From: Pseudomonadota bacterium
GTDB lineage: Bacteria > Pseudomonadota > Gammaproteobacteria > Acidiferrobacterales > Acidiferrobacteraceae
DNA: 64,000 bases
Assembly (NCBI GenBank): GCA_021819245.1
Contig: JAKARI010000002.1
Location: forward strand, 61,639-125,638
Direction of reading: 5' to 3'
How positions within the stretch are numbered: the stretch's first letter is position 1; each line of letters starts with the position of its first letter. Below are positions 28,878-39,755 of this stretch, piece after piece. A program made the position numbers and the translations under genes. The notes beneath the pieces were generated by a model, which was given only the letters and a program-made list of their open reading frames with translations, made no database searches and had not been told where the DNA came from.

Positions 28878-31253
28878 ACCATGAGCGAGCCCGAATCGAC
28901 CGCCCCATCCCCCGGACTATTGGCGCGCGCCAACGATGTCCTGCCGACATCGCTCCCCATCGTGCCGATCACCAATCGGCCATTTTTCCCGGCCCAGGCC
29001 ATTCCGCTGGTGCTGGATCGGGAGCCGTGGAGCTCGACGATCATCGCCGCGACCGAGAGCGCGCACAAGGTCGTGGGATTGGTGCTGGTTCGCAAGGATG
29101 AGGCCCTTGACATTACGAAGGACGATTTTTATGAGATGGGCACCGTGTGCCGCATCCATAAGGTCGCTCAGAACGAGGATAAGCTGCAGGTCTTCGTCGA
29201 GGGCCTGCAGCGCTTTCATATCGACCAGTGGTTGTCTTCCGAGCGCCCGTTCGCGGTGCGCGCCCGCTATTTCCGGGAGCCCGAGGGCCTGGGGGGTGGT
29301 GATGCCAAGGCCTATTCGGTGGCGGTCATCAACACCATAAAAGAGCTCTTGCCGCTTAACCCCCTCTATGGCGAAGAGCTCAAGTTTTTCCTCGCGCGCT
29401 TTGGTCCGGATCAGCCCTCGCGGCTGGCGGATTTCGCGGCAAGCCTCACGACCGCAAGCAAGGTGGAACTGCAGGATGTCCTGCAGACCGTCGATCTCGA
29501 GCCCCGTCTCGAGAAGGTGCTCTTTCTCCTTAAAAAAGAGCTCGAGCTCGCCAAGACCCAAGCGCGCATCAGCGAGCGGGTCGAGGAGAAGATCAACGAA
29601 CAGCAGCGCCAGTTCTTCCTGCGCGAGCAGCTCAAGGCCATTCAGAAGGAGCTCGGTATCGCCAAGGACGACCGCACGGCCGAGATCGAGGTCTTCCGCG
29701 AGCGGCTGGCTGCGCTCACCCTGCCGCCGGCTGCGCAAAAGCGTATCGATGAGGAGCTGCAAAAGATGGCGGTCCTCGAGACGGGTTCACCCGAATATGC
29801 GGTGACGCGCAACTACCTCGAATGGCTCACGCTTTTGCCCTGGGGCCGCTATTCACCGGACAAGATCGATCTCAAGAAGGCGCGGGCGATCTTAGACCGC
29901 GATCACGACGGTCTGGAGGACGTCAAGGACCGCATCATCGAGTTCCTCGCGGTGGGCGTCATGAAGGGCGAGGTGGCGGGTTCGATACTCCTGCTCGTGG
30001 GGCCCCCAGGGGTAGGCAAGACATCCATCGGCCGCTCGATCGCGGCGTCGCTGGGGCGCGTCTTCTACCGGTTTTCGGTGGGAGGCATGCGTGATGAGGC
30101 CGAGATCAAGGGCCACCGCCGCACCTATATCGGGGCGATGCCTGGCAAATTCATTCAGGCAATCCGCGAGGTCGGAGCGGCAAACCCCATCATCATGCTA
30201 GACGAGATCGACAAGGTCGGATCTTCCTATCACGGTGATCCGGCCTCGGCGCTGCTTGAGGTCTTGGACCCCGAGCAGAACGCGGACTTTCTGGACCATT
30301 ATCTCGATGTCCGTTTCGATCTTTCGAAGGTGCTCTTTATCTGCACCGCCAATCAGCTCGACACCATACCCCGGCCGCTTTTGGACCGCATGGAGGTCAT
30401 AAGGCTGGCCGGCTATATCACGAGCGAGAAGATGGCGATCGCCAAGCATCATCTCCTGCCCAAACAGATGGACAAGGTGGGCCTAAAGCGCGGGCAGTTG
30501 CGCATGGATGATCAGGCCATACGCGAGATTATCGAGGGTTATGCGCGCGAGGCCGGGGTTCGCGGCTTGGAAAAACGGCTCGGCTCGATCGCGCGCAAGG
30601 CGGTGGTGGCAATCATCAACGGCAAGCGCCCCCCCATAAAGGTGAGCGCGCGTAATCTCACGAAATATCTCGACCGGCCGAGGTTTGAGCCGGTGAAGCC
30701 CCTGCGCGGCGTGGGGGTCGTGACCGGGCTTGCCTGGACCCCTATGGGCGGCGAGACCCTCGACATCGAGGTCACGCGCGTGCATGAGGCCGCGCGCGGG
30801 ATCAAGATCACGGGCCAGCTGGGGGAGGTGATGCGCGAGTCGGCGGAGATCGCCTACAGCTATATCGCATCGCACTGCAAGCGCTATGGCGCCCCCGAGG
30901 ACTTTTTCGACAAGGCCTTCTTGCATCTGCATGTGCCGGCAGGGGCGATCCCCAAGGATGGGCCGAGCGCGGGGGTGACGATCGCAAGCGCGCTTCTGTC
31001 GCTAGCGCGCGGCAAGCGCATCAGCCGGCCGCTTGCCATGACCGGCGAGATCACGCTCACGGGTCACGTCCTGCCGGTCGGCGGGATCCGCGAGAAGATC
31101 ATTGCCGCACGCCGCGTCAAGATCCCCGAGATCATTATTCCCGAGGCGAATCGCCACGACTTCGAGGAACTGCCAGACCACATCCGCAGCGGTCTTGTCA
31201 TGCATTACGCCAAGCATTACCGTGATGTCGCAGCCGTGATCTTTCCGGAGTAG
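28878..31253 (+). CDS. lon: Endopeptidase La (Lon protease)
   Basis: AAA Walker A GPPGVGKTSIGRSIAASLGR; Lon S16 motif PKDGPSAGVTIASALLSL. Confidence 0.95.
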   Translation, partial: TMSEPESTAPSPGLLARANDVLPTSLPIVPITNRPFFPAQAIPLVLDREPWSSTIIAATESAHKVVGLVLVRKDEALDITKDDFYEMGTVCRIHKVAQNEDKLQVFVEGLQRFHIDQWLSSERPFAVRARYFREPEGLGGGDAKAYSVAVINTIKELLPLNPLYGEELKFFLARFGPDQPSRLADFAASLTTASKVELQDVLQTVDLEPRLEKVLFLLKKELELAKTQARISERVEEKINEQQRQFFLREQLKAIQKELGIAKDDRTAEIEVFRERLAALTLPPAAQKRIDEELQKMAVLETGSPEYAVTRNYLEWLTLLPWGRYSPDKIDLKKARAILDRDHDGLEDVKDRIIEFLAVGVMKGEVAGSILLLVGPPGVGKTSIGRSIAASLGRVFYRFSVGGMRDEAEIKGHRRTYIGAMPGKFIQAIREVGAANPIIMLDEIDKVGSSYHGDPASALLEVLDPEQNADFLDHYLDVRFDLSKVLFICTANQLDTIPRPLLDRMEVIRLAGYITSEKMAIAKHHLLPKQMDKVGLKRGQLRMDDQAIREIIEGYAREAGVRGLEKRLGSIARKAVVAIINGKRPPIKVSARNLTKYLDRPRFEPVKPLRGVGVVTGLAWTPMGGETLDIEVTRVHEAARGIKITGQLGEVMRESAEIAYSYIASHCKRYGAPEDFFDKAFLHLHVPAGAIPKDGPSAGVTIASALLSLARGKRISRPLAMTGEITLTGHVLPVGGIREKIIAARRVKIPEIIIPEANRHDFEELPDHIRSGLVMHYAKHYRDVAAVIFPE

Positions 31254-31256
31254 CCA

Positions 31257-31538
31257 ATGGGACATACTGTCGATTTTGTGTGCCGCGCGTGCCGTTACGA
31301 GGAGCGTGATCTGGCTGTCGGGCACGGACGCCAGCCTGAACCCTGTTTGCGGCTGTTCCATTGCGACAACTGCCATTCGGTAGGCAGCACATGGCTTGGC
31401 GCCGGCCGGATCGCGCGGTGCAGCTTCTGTTACCATGAGGCCATAACGCTGCTTGCGGATGACGCCGCGGGCACGCCGTGCCCGAAATGCCATGCGCCGG
31501 GGACCTTCGTTCATCGCCGCGATCAGTCCTGGGAGTAA
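31257..31538 (+). CDS. Small zinc-ribbon-like protein
   Basis: 93 aa with four CxxC-type pairs (CRAC, CDNC, CSFC, CPKC); 3 nt after lon stop. Confidence 0.7.
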   Translation: MGHTVDFVCRACRYEERDLAVGHGRQPEPCLRLFHCDNCHSVGSTWLGAGRIARCSFCYHEAITLLADDAAGTPCPKCHAPGTFVHRRDQSWE

Positions 31539-31802
31539 ACCAACCCGCGAGCGAAGTCACAGGCTTTATTCTGGAGAGCACAGCAATGCTGCATTCACCG
31601 AACATTCCGGAGGTTTACACACAAGCCAACGCTGCGGCCTGACGTATTTCCGTGTCGGGCATCACCGGTTGCCGAATCGTGCCGGACGGTCCGCGTCCTG
31701 TGGCGAATGTAGACCGTTAGCTTGCGTCGGCAATCCCTCGTTACTCGGTCTCGTCACCATGCCCCGTGGGGATACGGGTGATGCGGCCATTGTAACGCAA
31801 TT

Positions 31803-31831
31803 CCCCCCCCGCGATTGAAATCGCGGGTTTC
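31803..31831. repeat. Perfect inverted repeat CCCGCGATT-GA-AATCGCGGG
   Basis: 9-bp arms at 31808-31816 and 31819-31827, T-rich flank. Confidence 0.6.
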
Positions 31832-32018
31832 CTTGCTAGGAACCTATGAACCACTCCCGCGAGGCCCGTTAGGCTACGGGGTGAGTTTCGGGCCTTGGCG
31901 CGGGCGCCTGGGTTGCCCCAAGCCTTGCCCCGCCCCCCGGACGGCTTGGTATTCAGCCCACGCACCAAAACCCGGACGGCATGGCGCCGATGATGGGCGC
32001 ACCGCCCGTCTGTGCGGC

Positions 32019-32339
32019 CTAGCGCAGCCGTACCGGCCTTTGCAGCTGGCCGCTTGCGAAGGTCTCGAGGTCGGCGAGGAGCTCATGGCCGTCGCCGCGC
32101 ATCCAGCACCCGGTCGCGGCGTCGTAGTCGTAGTGGAAGCCCCCGGCGCGTGCGGCAAGCCAGATCTGCTTAAGCGGACGCTGTTTATTGACGACGATGC
32201 GCGAGCCGTCCGGAAACTCAAGCGTCAGGATCTCGTTTTGCGTCTCGAACTCGATCTCCGGGGCCCGGGTTTCCAGCGCCTGCTCGATGCGCTCGAGCAT
32301 GATCTGCGCCTGTGTTTCGTAGCCGTTGTCGCCTGCCAT
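32019..32339 (-). CDS. cyaY: Frataxin-like iron donor CyaY
   Basis: LTLEFPDGSRIVVNKQRPLKQIWLAARAGGFHYDYD...W frataxin core. Confidence 0.93.
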   Translation of the reverse strand: MAGDNGYETQAQIMLERIEQALETRAPEIEFETQNEILTLEFPDGSRIVVNKQRPLKQIWLAARAGGFHYDYDAATGCWMRGDGHELLADLETFASGQLQRPVRLR

Positions 32340-32554
32340 GGTACCCCCTGTCTCCTGTGACACGCCGTTGGTCTCTTAAAGCCGCGCCCGCCGGCGGGCG
32401 CAGTGGCCGATTAGGCACATGGTAACGGGCCTTGGGGGGAACGAACAGGCGCGGCCAGCGGGGGTCTCCCCCGAAAAACGCCGCCGGCCGATTATCGGCA
32501 CGCTCGGCGCCCTGCCCTTGAGTCGTGCATGCCTTAGCCTCTATTCTTGGCACC

Positions 32555-33634
32555 ATGACGAAAAAAGTCCTTATTCTCGGCGGCTACGGCACCTGCGGGC
32601 GGCGGATCGCCGAGATCCTGAGGCAAGACCCGCAGGCCGAGTGCATCATCGGTGGGCGCGACCTAAGCCGCGGCCGGGATGTGTCGGCTATGCTGGGCGT
32701 GCCATTCGTGGCGGTCGACATGCAAAGGCAGTCCTCGCTTAATGCCGCGCTCGAGGACGTGTTCGCCGTCGTGAATACCTGCGGGCCCTTTCGCCCCCAC
32801 GATTACATGGTCGCCGAACGCTGTGCGCGGCGCGGCGTGCATTATGTCGACATGGCCGACGAGACCTCCTATATACTGGGCATGCAGGCCCTGGCGGCGC
32901 GCGCGATCGAGGGGGGGGCGACGGTGGTGTCGGGGGCCGGGTCGGCGGTCGCCTTTTCCACGGTGCTGGCGGCGGTCGTTGCCCCCGCGTTCGATGTCAT
33001 CACCGATATCGAGGTGGCGACGCTGTCGGGTAACCGCAACCCGCGGGGGCTTGCGAGCATGCGCGCGCTCCTTGCCACCCAGAACCGTCCGGCGCGGATT
33101 TACGAACGCGGGGCGTGGCATGAGGTGCCGGGATATACAAAGGGACGGACCGTGGCCCTTCCCAGGCCGTTCGGGCGCCGGCGCCTGTATGTGACGGATG
33201 CCCCGGAGATTGAGATCCTCGGCCGGCACTATGGCGCGGGGGTGACCTATCGGACCGGGTTTGAGCTGACGGTCTTGAATCGTGCCCATGCTTGGCTTGG
33301 CGCCTTGAGCCGCCTCGGGGTGATCGCCGATCCCGCCCGATTGGCCACGGGGCTGCACATGGCGCATAGGGGCCTTAGGCGTTTCGGAAAGGCGGCATTT
33401 GGCGTGCGCGTCGTATTGCGTGGCGAGCGCGGGGGGCAGCCGCTCGTACGCAGCGCCGCGCTCGTGGCGCCGGATGATGGCCTGTCGGTGCTGTGCACGC
33501 CGGCGGTCGCGCTCGTGCGCAAGTGGATGGCGGGTGCCGGGGAGCCCGGCGCCTTTGCCTGTTCCGGCCTTCTTACGCTTTCGGACATGACACACGAATG
33601 GACCATGCGGCAAGTGGTGTTGCAGCTCTCGTGA
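32555..33634 (+). CDS. Saccharopine dehydrogenase-like NAD(P)-binding protein
   Basis: MTKKVLILGGYGTCGRRIAEIL...VVNTCGPFRPHDYMVAERCARRGVHYVDMADE. Confidence 0.85.
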   Translation: MTKKVLILGGYGTCGRRIAEILRQDPQAECIIGGRDLSRGRDVSAMLGVPFVAVDMQRQSSLNAALEDVFAVVNTCGPFRPHDYMVAERCARRGVHYVDMADETSYILGMQALAARAIEGGATVVSGAGSAVAFSTVLAAVVAPAFDVITDIEVATLSGNRNPRGLASMRALLATQNRPARIYERGAWHEVPGYTKGRTVALPRPFGRRRLYVTDAPEIEILGRHYGAGVTYRTGFELTVLNRAHAWLGALSRLGVIADPARLATGLHMAHRGLRRFGKAAFGVRVVLRGERGGQPLVRSAALVAPDDGLSVLCTPAVALVRKWMAGAGEPGAFACSGLLTLSDMTHEWTMRQVVLQLS

Positions 33635-33762
33635 GGGCAAGGTGCTGGGTTCTGGCAGGCATGCTCGCGTTGAGCGCGTGCGGCAAGCAGGGCCCGCTCT
33701 ATATGCCCGCACCCCGGCCGGCCCCGGCCCCGGCCGTGTCTCACAAGGGAACCGGGCCGTGA
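33631..33762 (+). CDS. lptM: LptM-like small lipoprotein (YifL family)
   Basis: GTG start, WVLAGMLALSACGKQGPLYMP; immediately upstream of lysA. Confidence 0.8.
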   Translation: MRARCWVLAGMLALSACGKQGPLYMPAPRPAPAPAVSHKGTGP

Positions 33763-35027
33763 GCGTCTTTGCGTATCGCGGCGAGCGGCTGTTCGTGGAG
33801 GATGTGGCGCTTGTCGACATCGTGTCTGCGGTCGGCTCCCCGTGTTACATCTATAGCCGTCGGGCCCTGACAGAGGCCTATCAGGCCTTTCGCGAGGCCC
33901 TGGGCGCGCAGCGGGGCCTGATATGCTATGCCGTGAAGGCCAACGGCAATCTCGCCCTGCTTGCGATCCTGGCCGATCTCGGCGCGGGCTTTGATATCGT
34001 CTCGCAGGGGGAACTCGAGCGCGTGCTGGCCGCCGGCGGGGATCCCAAGCGGGTCGTATTCTCCGGAGTGGGCAAGACCGAAGGCGAGATGCGCCGCGCC
34101 CTCGAGGTGGGCATCCGCTGCTTCAACGTCGAGTCAATGGCCGAGCTCGCGCGCCTCGATGCCATCGCGTGCGCGCTGCATGTGCGCGCCCCGGTGTCCT
34201 TGCGCGTAAACCCCGACGTCGATGCCAAGACCCACCCCTATATCGCCACGGGGCTCAAGGAAAACAAGTTCGGGATCCCTCTGGGCGAGGCCGTGGCCTG
34301 TTATCGCGAGCAGGCCTGCTATGCCCATCTGTCGTTTGTCGGCATGGATTGCCATATCGGGTCGCAATTGACCGACCTGGGACCGTTTGCCGATGCCTTG
34401 GACCGCATACTTCCGGAATTCGCGGGGCTGCGCCGTGCGGGGGTGGCGCTCACCCATGTCGACGTGGGCGGGGGGCTTGGCGTGCGCTACCGGGATGAGC
34501 AGCCGCCGACAGTCGCCGCCTATGTCGCGCTCCTCAAGGATCGCCTGGCAGCGCATGGCCTTTCGGATCAGGAGCTGGTCCTCGAGCCCGGCCGGGCGCT
34601 GGTGGCCTCCGCCGGGGTACTGGCCACCCGTGTGGAGTACATCAAGGAGACCGAGGCCCGGCGCTTTGCCATCGTCGACGCCGGGATGAATGACCTGATT
34701 CGCCCGGCCCTCTATGGGGCCTGGCAGGGCGTGACCGCCGCTTGCCGCCGCTTAGGACCGGTGCGCGAATACGATATCGTGGGCCCGGTGTGCGAGAGCG
34801 CCGATGTCTTTGGTCGCGGCCGGCGGCTTGCCATAGAGCCCGGCGACATCCTGGCGATTGGCGAGGCCGGGGCCTATGGTTTTGCCATGAGCAGCCAATA
34901 CAACGCCCGGCCGCGGGCGGCCGAGGTCCTGGTCGACGGGACGGAGTTTCATGTGGTCCGCCGCCGCGAGACCTATGAGGACCTCATGCGCGGTGAATGC
35001 GTGGTGCGCGCAGGGGGGCGGTCATGA
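33759..35027 (+). CDS. lysA: Diaminopimelate decarboxylase
   Basis: [19 protein letters not shown]-lysine motif, [26 protein letters not shown] start. Confidence 0.95.
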   Translation: MSVFAYRGERLFVEDVALVDIVSAVGSPCYIYSRRALTEAYQAFREALGAQRGLICYAVKANGNLALLAILADLGAGFDIVSQGELERVLAAGGDPKRVVFSGVGKTEGEMRRALEVGIRCFNVESMAELARLDAIACALHVRAPVSLRVNPDVDAKTHPYIATGLKENKFGIPLGEAVACYREQACYAHLSFVGMDCHIGSQLTDLGPFADALDRILPEFAGLRRAGVALTHVDVGGGLGVRYRDEQPPTVAAYVALLKDRLAAHGLSDQELVLEPGRALVASAGVLATRVEYIKETEARRFAIVDAGMNDLIRPALYGAWQGVTAACRRLGPVREYDIVGPVCESADVFGRGRRLAIEPGDILAIGEAGAYGFAMSSQYNARPRAAEVLVDGTEFHVVRRRETYEDLMRGECVVRAGGRS

Positions 35028-35872
35028 CCAAAAACGCGGGTGGGCAGCGGTTCGTCAAGATGCATGGCCTGGGCAACGATTTCGTAGTCCTGGACGCCGT
35101 GACCGGGGCCCCGGACCTGACACCCGAGCGTATCCGCCTCCTTGCCGATCGCCACTTCGGCGTCGGCTGCGATCAGGTCCTCGTGGTCCTGCCGAGCACC
35201 GAGCCCGGGGTCGATTTCGGATACCGCATCTTCAATGCCGACGGCACCGAGGTCCAGCAGTGCGGGAATGGGGCCCGATGCTTTGCGCGCTATGTGCGTG
35301 ACGAGGGCTTGAGCGCCAAGCCGACCCTTACGGTACGCACCATGGGCGGGATCATCACATTGTCTCTGCAGGATGATGGCGAGGTGGTGGTCAATATGGG
35401 GCTCGTGCGATGGGATCCGGGCGCCATCCCGTTTCTGGCCGAGCGCGAGACGCGGCTTTACACGCTGGATGTCGGGGGGCGGCCCGTGGAGATGAGCGTG
35501 CTGTCTTTGGGCAACCCCCATGCTGTCGTGATCGTGGCGGATGTCGAGCGCGCCCCTGTGGCCGATGACGGCCCCCTGATAGAGCGCCATGCCCGGTTCC
35601 CGCAGGGGGTGAATGTCGGTTTCATGCAGATCATCGATCGGGGCACGATCCGCCTGCGCGTCCATGAACGCGGTGCCGGCGAGACGCTTGCGTGCGGCTC
35701 GGGGGCATGCGCGGCGGTTGTGGCGGGACGCGAACGGGGTCTGCTCGACGATGACGTCCTGGTGCATGTGCGTGGCGGGCGGTTGCGCGTGCGCTATGAT
35801 GGTGCCGGTCCGGTGTGGATGCGAGGTCCGGCGCAGCGAGTATACGAGGGATGGTTCTGCGAGCAGAGGTAA
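35024..35872 (+). CDS. dapF: Diaminopimelate epimerase
   Basis: [50 protein letters not shown]. Confidence 0.96.
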   Translation: MTKNAGGQRFVKMHGLGNDFVVLDAVTGAPDLTPERIRLLADRHFGVGCDQVLVVLPSTEPGVDFGYRIFNADGTEVQQCGNGARCFARYVRDEGLSAKPTLTVRTMGGIITLSLQDDGEVVVNMGLVRWDPGAIPFLAERETRLYTLDVGGRPVEMSVLSLGNPHAVVIVADVERAPVADDGPLIERHARFPQGVNVGFMQIIDRGTIRLRVHERGAGETLACGSGACAAVVAGRERGLLDDDVLVHVRGGRLRVRYDGAGPVWMRGPAQRVYEGWFCEQR

Positions 35873-35876
35873 TGCC

Positions 35877-36566
35877 GTGAAACAGTCGAGCGAAGAGCTC
35901 TCGTGGGAAGAAGGTGTGGCGCGCTATCTGCGCGACCACCCGGATTATTTCGAGCGGCACGAGGATCTCCTGGATATCCTGCGGATTCCGCACGCCGGCC
36001 GCGGGGCGGCGGTTTCGCTTCTGGAGCGCCAGACCGCGGTGTTGCGCGAGCGTCTCGCCGCCCAGGACCGGGAGCGTCAAGGGTTCCTCGCGGCCGCCCG
36101 TGAAAACGAGGCGCTTGCCGAGCGGCTCCATCGTCTGGCCATCGCCCTGATCGATGCCGCATCGCTGGACGATGTGTTTGGCAGCCTCTATGACCTGGCA
36201 CGCAACCAGTTGCGGCTCGATACCGTGACCGTCCTCGTGGGTGTCGACGGCGGCCCCCTGGCCGGTCGTCCGGAGTTCGTGTCCCCCGATGATGCGCGCG
36301 TGCGGCATGCGCTCGCCCTGACGCGCGGGCGGCCGCTGTGCGGGCCCAAGACCGTGCTCGCCGAGGCCCGCACTCTGCTGGGGGCCGACGAGGCCTCTAT
36401 CGCCTCGGTGGCGCTGGTGGCGCTGCGGGATCCGGTGCGTTCGGGCATGATCCTGCTTGGCAGCCATGACCGGGATCGATTCCAGCCCGGGGCCGGAACG
36501 CTGTATCTGGGGCGTCTGGGCGATCTCGTCATGCGTGCCGTGGCCCGTCAACTGGATCGGCCGTGA
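35877..36566 (+). CDS. DUF484 family protein
   Basis: VARYLRDHPDYFERHEDLLDILRIPHAGRGAAVSLLERQTAVLRERL; between dapF and xerC; GTG start. Confidence 0.9.
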   Translation: MKQSSEELSWEEGVARYLRDHPDYFERHEDLLDILRIPHAGRGAAVSLLERQTAVLRERLAAQDRERQGFLAAARENEALAERLHRLAIALIDAASLDDVFGSLYDLARNQLRLDTVTVLVGVDGGPLAGRPEFVSPDDARVRHALALTRGRPLCGPKTVLAEARTLLGADEASIASVALVALRDPVRSGMILLGSHDRDRFQPGAGTLYLGRLGDLVMRAVARQLDRP

Positions 36567-37453
36567 TGGCCGGCGCGTGGCCTGAGGCCGTACGCACCTG
36601 CCTCGATCGGCTGGCCTACGAGCGGCGCTATTCAGCCCATACCCTGGCGGCCTATCGCCGGGATCTCGAGGGGCTGGCGCGTTTCGCCGCGGGCCAGGGT
36701 TGTGATGCGCCCGCGGATATGACCGTCGAACTCGCACGACGCTTCGCCGCAGGCCTCTCGCGCGCCGGGCAGGGCGGGCGCAGCGTGGCGCGCGCCTTGT
36801 CGGCCGCGCGCACCCTCTATCGCGAACTGCGGCTTGGCGCCAATCCCTTTCGCGGGGTCAAGGCACCGCGCAGCCCGCGTTCCTTACCTCACGACCTGAC
36901 CGTCGATACCCTTCAGGGCCTGCTGCGTGCCGTGCCGGCGGGCGATCTCGATGTCCGTGACACGGCCATGGCCGAGCTTTTTTATGGCGCGGGCCTGCGG
37001 TTGTCGGAGCTAAGAGGCCTGCGGCTGACCGATCTCGATTTTGCCCAGGGCCTGGTGCGCGTGACCGGCAAGGGCCGGCGCGAGCGGCTCGTGCCCATGG
37101 GGCGTGGCGCGCAGGCCGCAGTCCAGGCGTGGCTTGTGTTGCGGCCCGTTACCGATCCCCTGGGATCGGTGTTCCCGGGGCGAAACGGCCGGCCGCTCGG
37201 ATCACGCGCGGTGCAAAAGCGCCTGGCGCTCCTCGGGCGCCGCCGCGGGCTCGATGTGCCGCTTCACCCGCATATGCTGAGGCACTCGTTTGCCAGCCAT
37301 ATCCTGCAGTCGAGCCAGGATCTGCGCGCCGTTCAGGAGCTCCTGGGGCATGCGCACGTGAGCACGACTCAGATCTATACCCACCTGGACTACCAACAGC
37401 TGGCGCGGGTCTATGATGCCGCCCATCCGCGGGCGCGCAAGCGCACGCGTTGA
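36563..37453 (+). CDS. xerC: Tyrosine recombinase XerC
   Basis: YGAGLRLSELRGL, HPHMLRHSFASHILQSSQDLRAVQELLGHAHVSTTQIYTHLD; conserved neighbourhood. Confidence 0.95.
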   Translation: MMAGAWPEAVRTCLDRLAYERRYSAHTLAAYRRDLEGLARFAAGQGCDAPADMTVELARRFAAGLSRAGQGGRSVARALSAARTLYRELRLGANPFRGVKAPRSPRSLPHDLTVDTLQGLLRAVPAGDLDVRDTAMAELFYGAGLRLSELRGLRLTDLDFAQGLVRVTGKGRRERLVPMGRGAQAAVQAWLVLRPVTDPLGSVFPGRNGRPLGSRAVQKRLALLGRRRGLDVPLHPHMLRHSFASHILQSSQDLRAVQELLGHAHVSTTQIYTHLDYQQLARVYDAAHPRARKRTR

Positions 37454-37520
37454 AGCAGGGCCAGCGGTGTGCTAGCGTGCCCGCAATAATTGACACGGGG
37501 AACCGCCTCGGGGGGGCTTC

Positions 37521-37706
37521 ATGACCAATACTGGTGGAACACGGGGCCGCGTGCGTACCGCAACCTACTGCGGTCCGGATCGGCGGCGATGGGTCCGGCG
37601 CACGCATCCGGAGCGGCGGGCGCTGGTGCGTTGGGAACCGGATCTCGGCGGCCGCCGCCAAAACGAGGGCCGCCGCGCGACCGACAGCCGCTTCGCCTGT
37701 CGCTGA
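37521..37706 (+). CDS. Small Arg-rich (RRxxxRR) hypothetical protein
   Basis: 61 aa [61 protein letters not shown]. Confidence 0.45.
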   Translation: MTNTGGTRGRVRTATYCGPDRRRWVRRTHPERRALVRWEPDLGGRRQNEGRRATDSRFACR

Positions 37707-37770
37707 TCACCCCTTGGCTTTGGCGCCATGCGCCCCCACATCGCGTTTATGCACCTTAAAGGGGGCCACA

Positions 37771-38313
37771 TTGGAGCAGTTTCGCGGTACGACCATTTTG
37801 TCGGTGCGCCGCAACGGGCGCGTCGTGATCGGTGGCGACGGCCAAGTCACCATGGGCCAGACCATCATGAAGGCCAATGCGCGCAAGGTGCGCCGGCTCT
37901 ACAAGGACGCCATTCTGGCCGGTTTCGCGGGTGGAACGGCGGACGCGTTTACCCTGTTTGAGCGTTTCGAGGCCAAACTCGAGAAGCATCAGGGGCATCT
38001 GACGCGGGCGGCGGTAGAGCTTGCCAAGGACTGGCGCACGGATCGCCTGTTGCGCCGCCTCGAGGCGCTTTTGGCGGTGGCCGACAAGGATGCCTCGCTC
38101 ATCCTCACCGGGAATGGCGACGTCATAGAGCCCGAGGATGGGCTGATCGCCATCGGATCGGGTGGCCCCTACGCCCAAGCGGCGTCGCGCGCCCTGCTTG
38201 CCCATACGGATCTTCCGGCACGCGATATCGTCGAGCGCGCCTTGCACATAGCCGGCGATATCTGCCTCTATACGAATCATAATCTCACCATAGAAGAGCT
38301 GGAATACGCCTGA
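37771..38313 (+). CDS. hslV: ATP-dependent protease subunit HslV
   Basis: [45 protein letters not shown] start; followed by hslU. Confidence 0.95.
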   Translation: MEQFRGTTILSVRRNGRVVIGGDGQVTMGQTIMKANARKVRRLYKDAILAGFAGGTADAFTLFERFEAKLEKHQGHLTRAAVELAKDWRTDRLLRRLEALLAVADKDASLILTGNGDVIEPEDGLIAIGSGGPYAQAASRALLAHTDLPARDIVERALHIAGDICLYTNHNLTIEELEYA

Positions 38314-39656
38314 TGTCCGAGATGACGCCGCGCGAAATCGTGCAGGAACTCGACCGCCATATCGTTGGCCAGACCGCCGCCAAGAGGGCGGTGGCCATTG
38401 CGCTGCGCAATCGCTGGCGGCGGGCACAGGTACAGGACCAGGACCTGCGCACGGAGATTACCCCGAAGAACATCCTCATGATCGGCCCGACCGGTTGCGG
38501 CAAGACCGAGATTGCCCGCAGGCTCGCGCGGCTTGCGCATGCGCCGTTTCTCAAGGTGGAGGCCACCAAATTCACCGAGGTCGGCTACGTCGGGCGCGAC
38601 GTCGACTCCATTGTGCGCGATCTCGCCGAGATCGCGGTCAAGATGGTGCGCTCGCAGGAGATGGAGCGGGTGCGGGCCAAGGCTGAGGACGCCGCCGAGG
38701 AGCGGGTGCTCGACGCCCTCATCCCGCCGACCCGCGAGAATGCCTATTCGCTGACGCGCTCGAGCACCGAGCACGACGGCGGGGCCGCGCGCCAGCGCTT
38801 TCGCCAGCGCCTGCGCATGGGCGAGCTCGACGATACCGAGATCGAGATCGAGGTGCGTGTCGGGGCATCGGGGGTCGAGATCTTTGCGCCGCCGGGCATG
38901 GAAGAGATGACAAGCCAGCTGCAGGGGATGTTTCAGAGCATCGGCAGCCGGCCGATGAAGCAAAGACGCCTCAAGGTCCGGGAGGCGATGAAGCTTCTGA
39001 CCGAGGAAGAGGCGGCGCGGCTCGTAAACGAGGACGACATGAAGGCGCGCGCGGTCGATCTTGCCGAGCAGCAGGGCATCGTTTTCATAGATGAGATCGA
39101 CAAGATCGTGGGTCGCGCCGAGAATCAGGGGGCGCAGGTGTCGCGGGAGGGTGTGCAGAGGGACCTGTTGCCGCTCATCGAGGGATCGACGGTATCCACC
39201 AAGTATGGCATGGTCCGCACCGATCATATTTTGTTTATCGCCTCCGGGGCATTTCACGTGGCGCGCCCATCCGACCTCATTCCGGAATTGCAGGGTCGCC
39301 TTCCGATCCGTGTGGAATTGGACGCCCTGAGCGCCGACGACTTCGAGCGCATTCTGAAGGACACCCACGCCTCGCTGACTCAGCAATATGCCGCCCTGCT
39401 CGCAACCGAGGGCCTGGCGCTCGATTTCAGGCCTGATGGTATCCGCCGGATCGCAGAGCTCGCCTTTCAGGTCAATGAACGCACCGAGAACATCGGCGCG
39501 CGCCGCCTCCATACCCTCATGGAGAGGCTGCTCGAGACCGTCTCCTACGAGGCCCCGGACAAAAGCGGCAGCGCCGTGTCCGTCGATGGGGCCTATGTCG
39601 ACCACCACCTCTCGGCGCTCGCCGGCAACGAGGATCTGGCGCGCTACATCCTCTGA
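38313..39656 (+). CDS. hslU: HslU ATPase subunit
   Basis: [49 protein letters not shown]. Confidence 0.96.
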   Translation: MSEMTPREIVQELDRHIVGQTAAKRAVAIALRNRWRRAQVQDQDLRTEITPKNILMIGPTGCGKTEIARRLARLAHAPFLKVEATKFTEVGYVGRDVDSIVRDLAEIAVKMVRSQEMERVRAKAEDAAEERVLDALIPPTRENAYSLTRSSTEHDGGAARQRFRQRLRMGELDDTEIEIEVRVGASGVEIFAPPGMEEMTSQLQGMFQSIGSRPMKQRRLKVREAMKLLTEEEAARLVNEDDMKARAVDLAEQQGIVFIDEIDKIVGRAENQGAQVSREGVQRDLLPLIEGSTVSTKYGMVRTDHILFIASGAFHVARPSDLIPELQGRLPIRVELDALSADDFERILKDTHASLTQQYAALLATEGLALDFRPDGIRRIAELAFQVNERTENIGARRLHTLMERLLETVSYEAPDKSGSAVSVDGAYVDHHLSALAGNEDLARYIL

Positions 39657-39708
39657 TTGCGCCTGCGGGCCGGCATCGGTTTGCCTGCATGGCCGCGCGC
39701 CCATAAAA

Positions 39709-39735
39709 AAGGCCCTCGCGAGGAGGGCCTTCAAG
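39709..39735 (-). terminator. Rho-independent terminator downstream of the H+-ATPase gene
   Basis: AAGGCCCTC-GCGAG-GAGGGCCTT; T-tract on minus strand (ccataaaaaa on plus). Confidence 0.75.
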
Positions 39736-39755
39736 GATATTAAGCGCTCAGGATT

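Noticed and set aside
38277-39734. 485-aa minus ORF opposite hslU
   Set aside because: Antisense shadow of a clearly coding hslU
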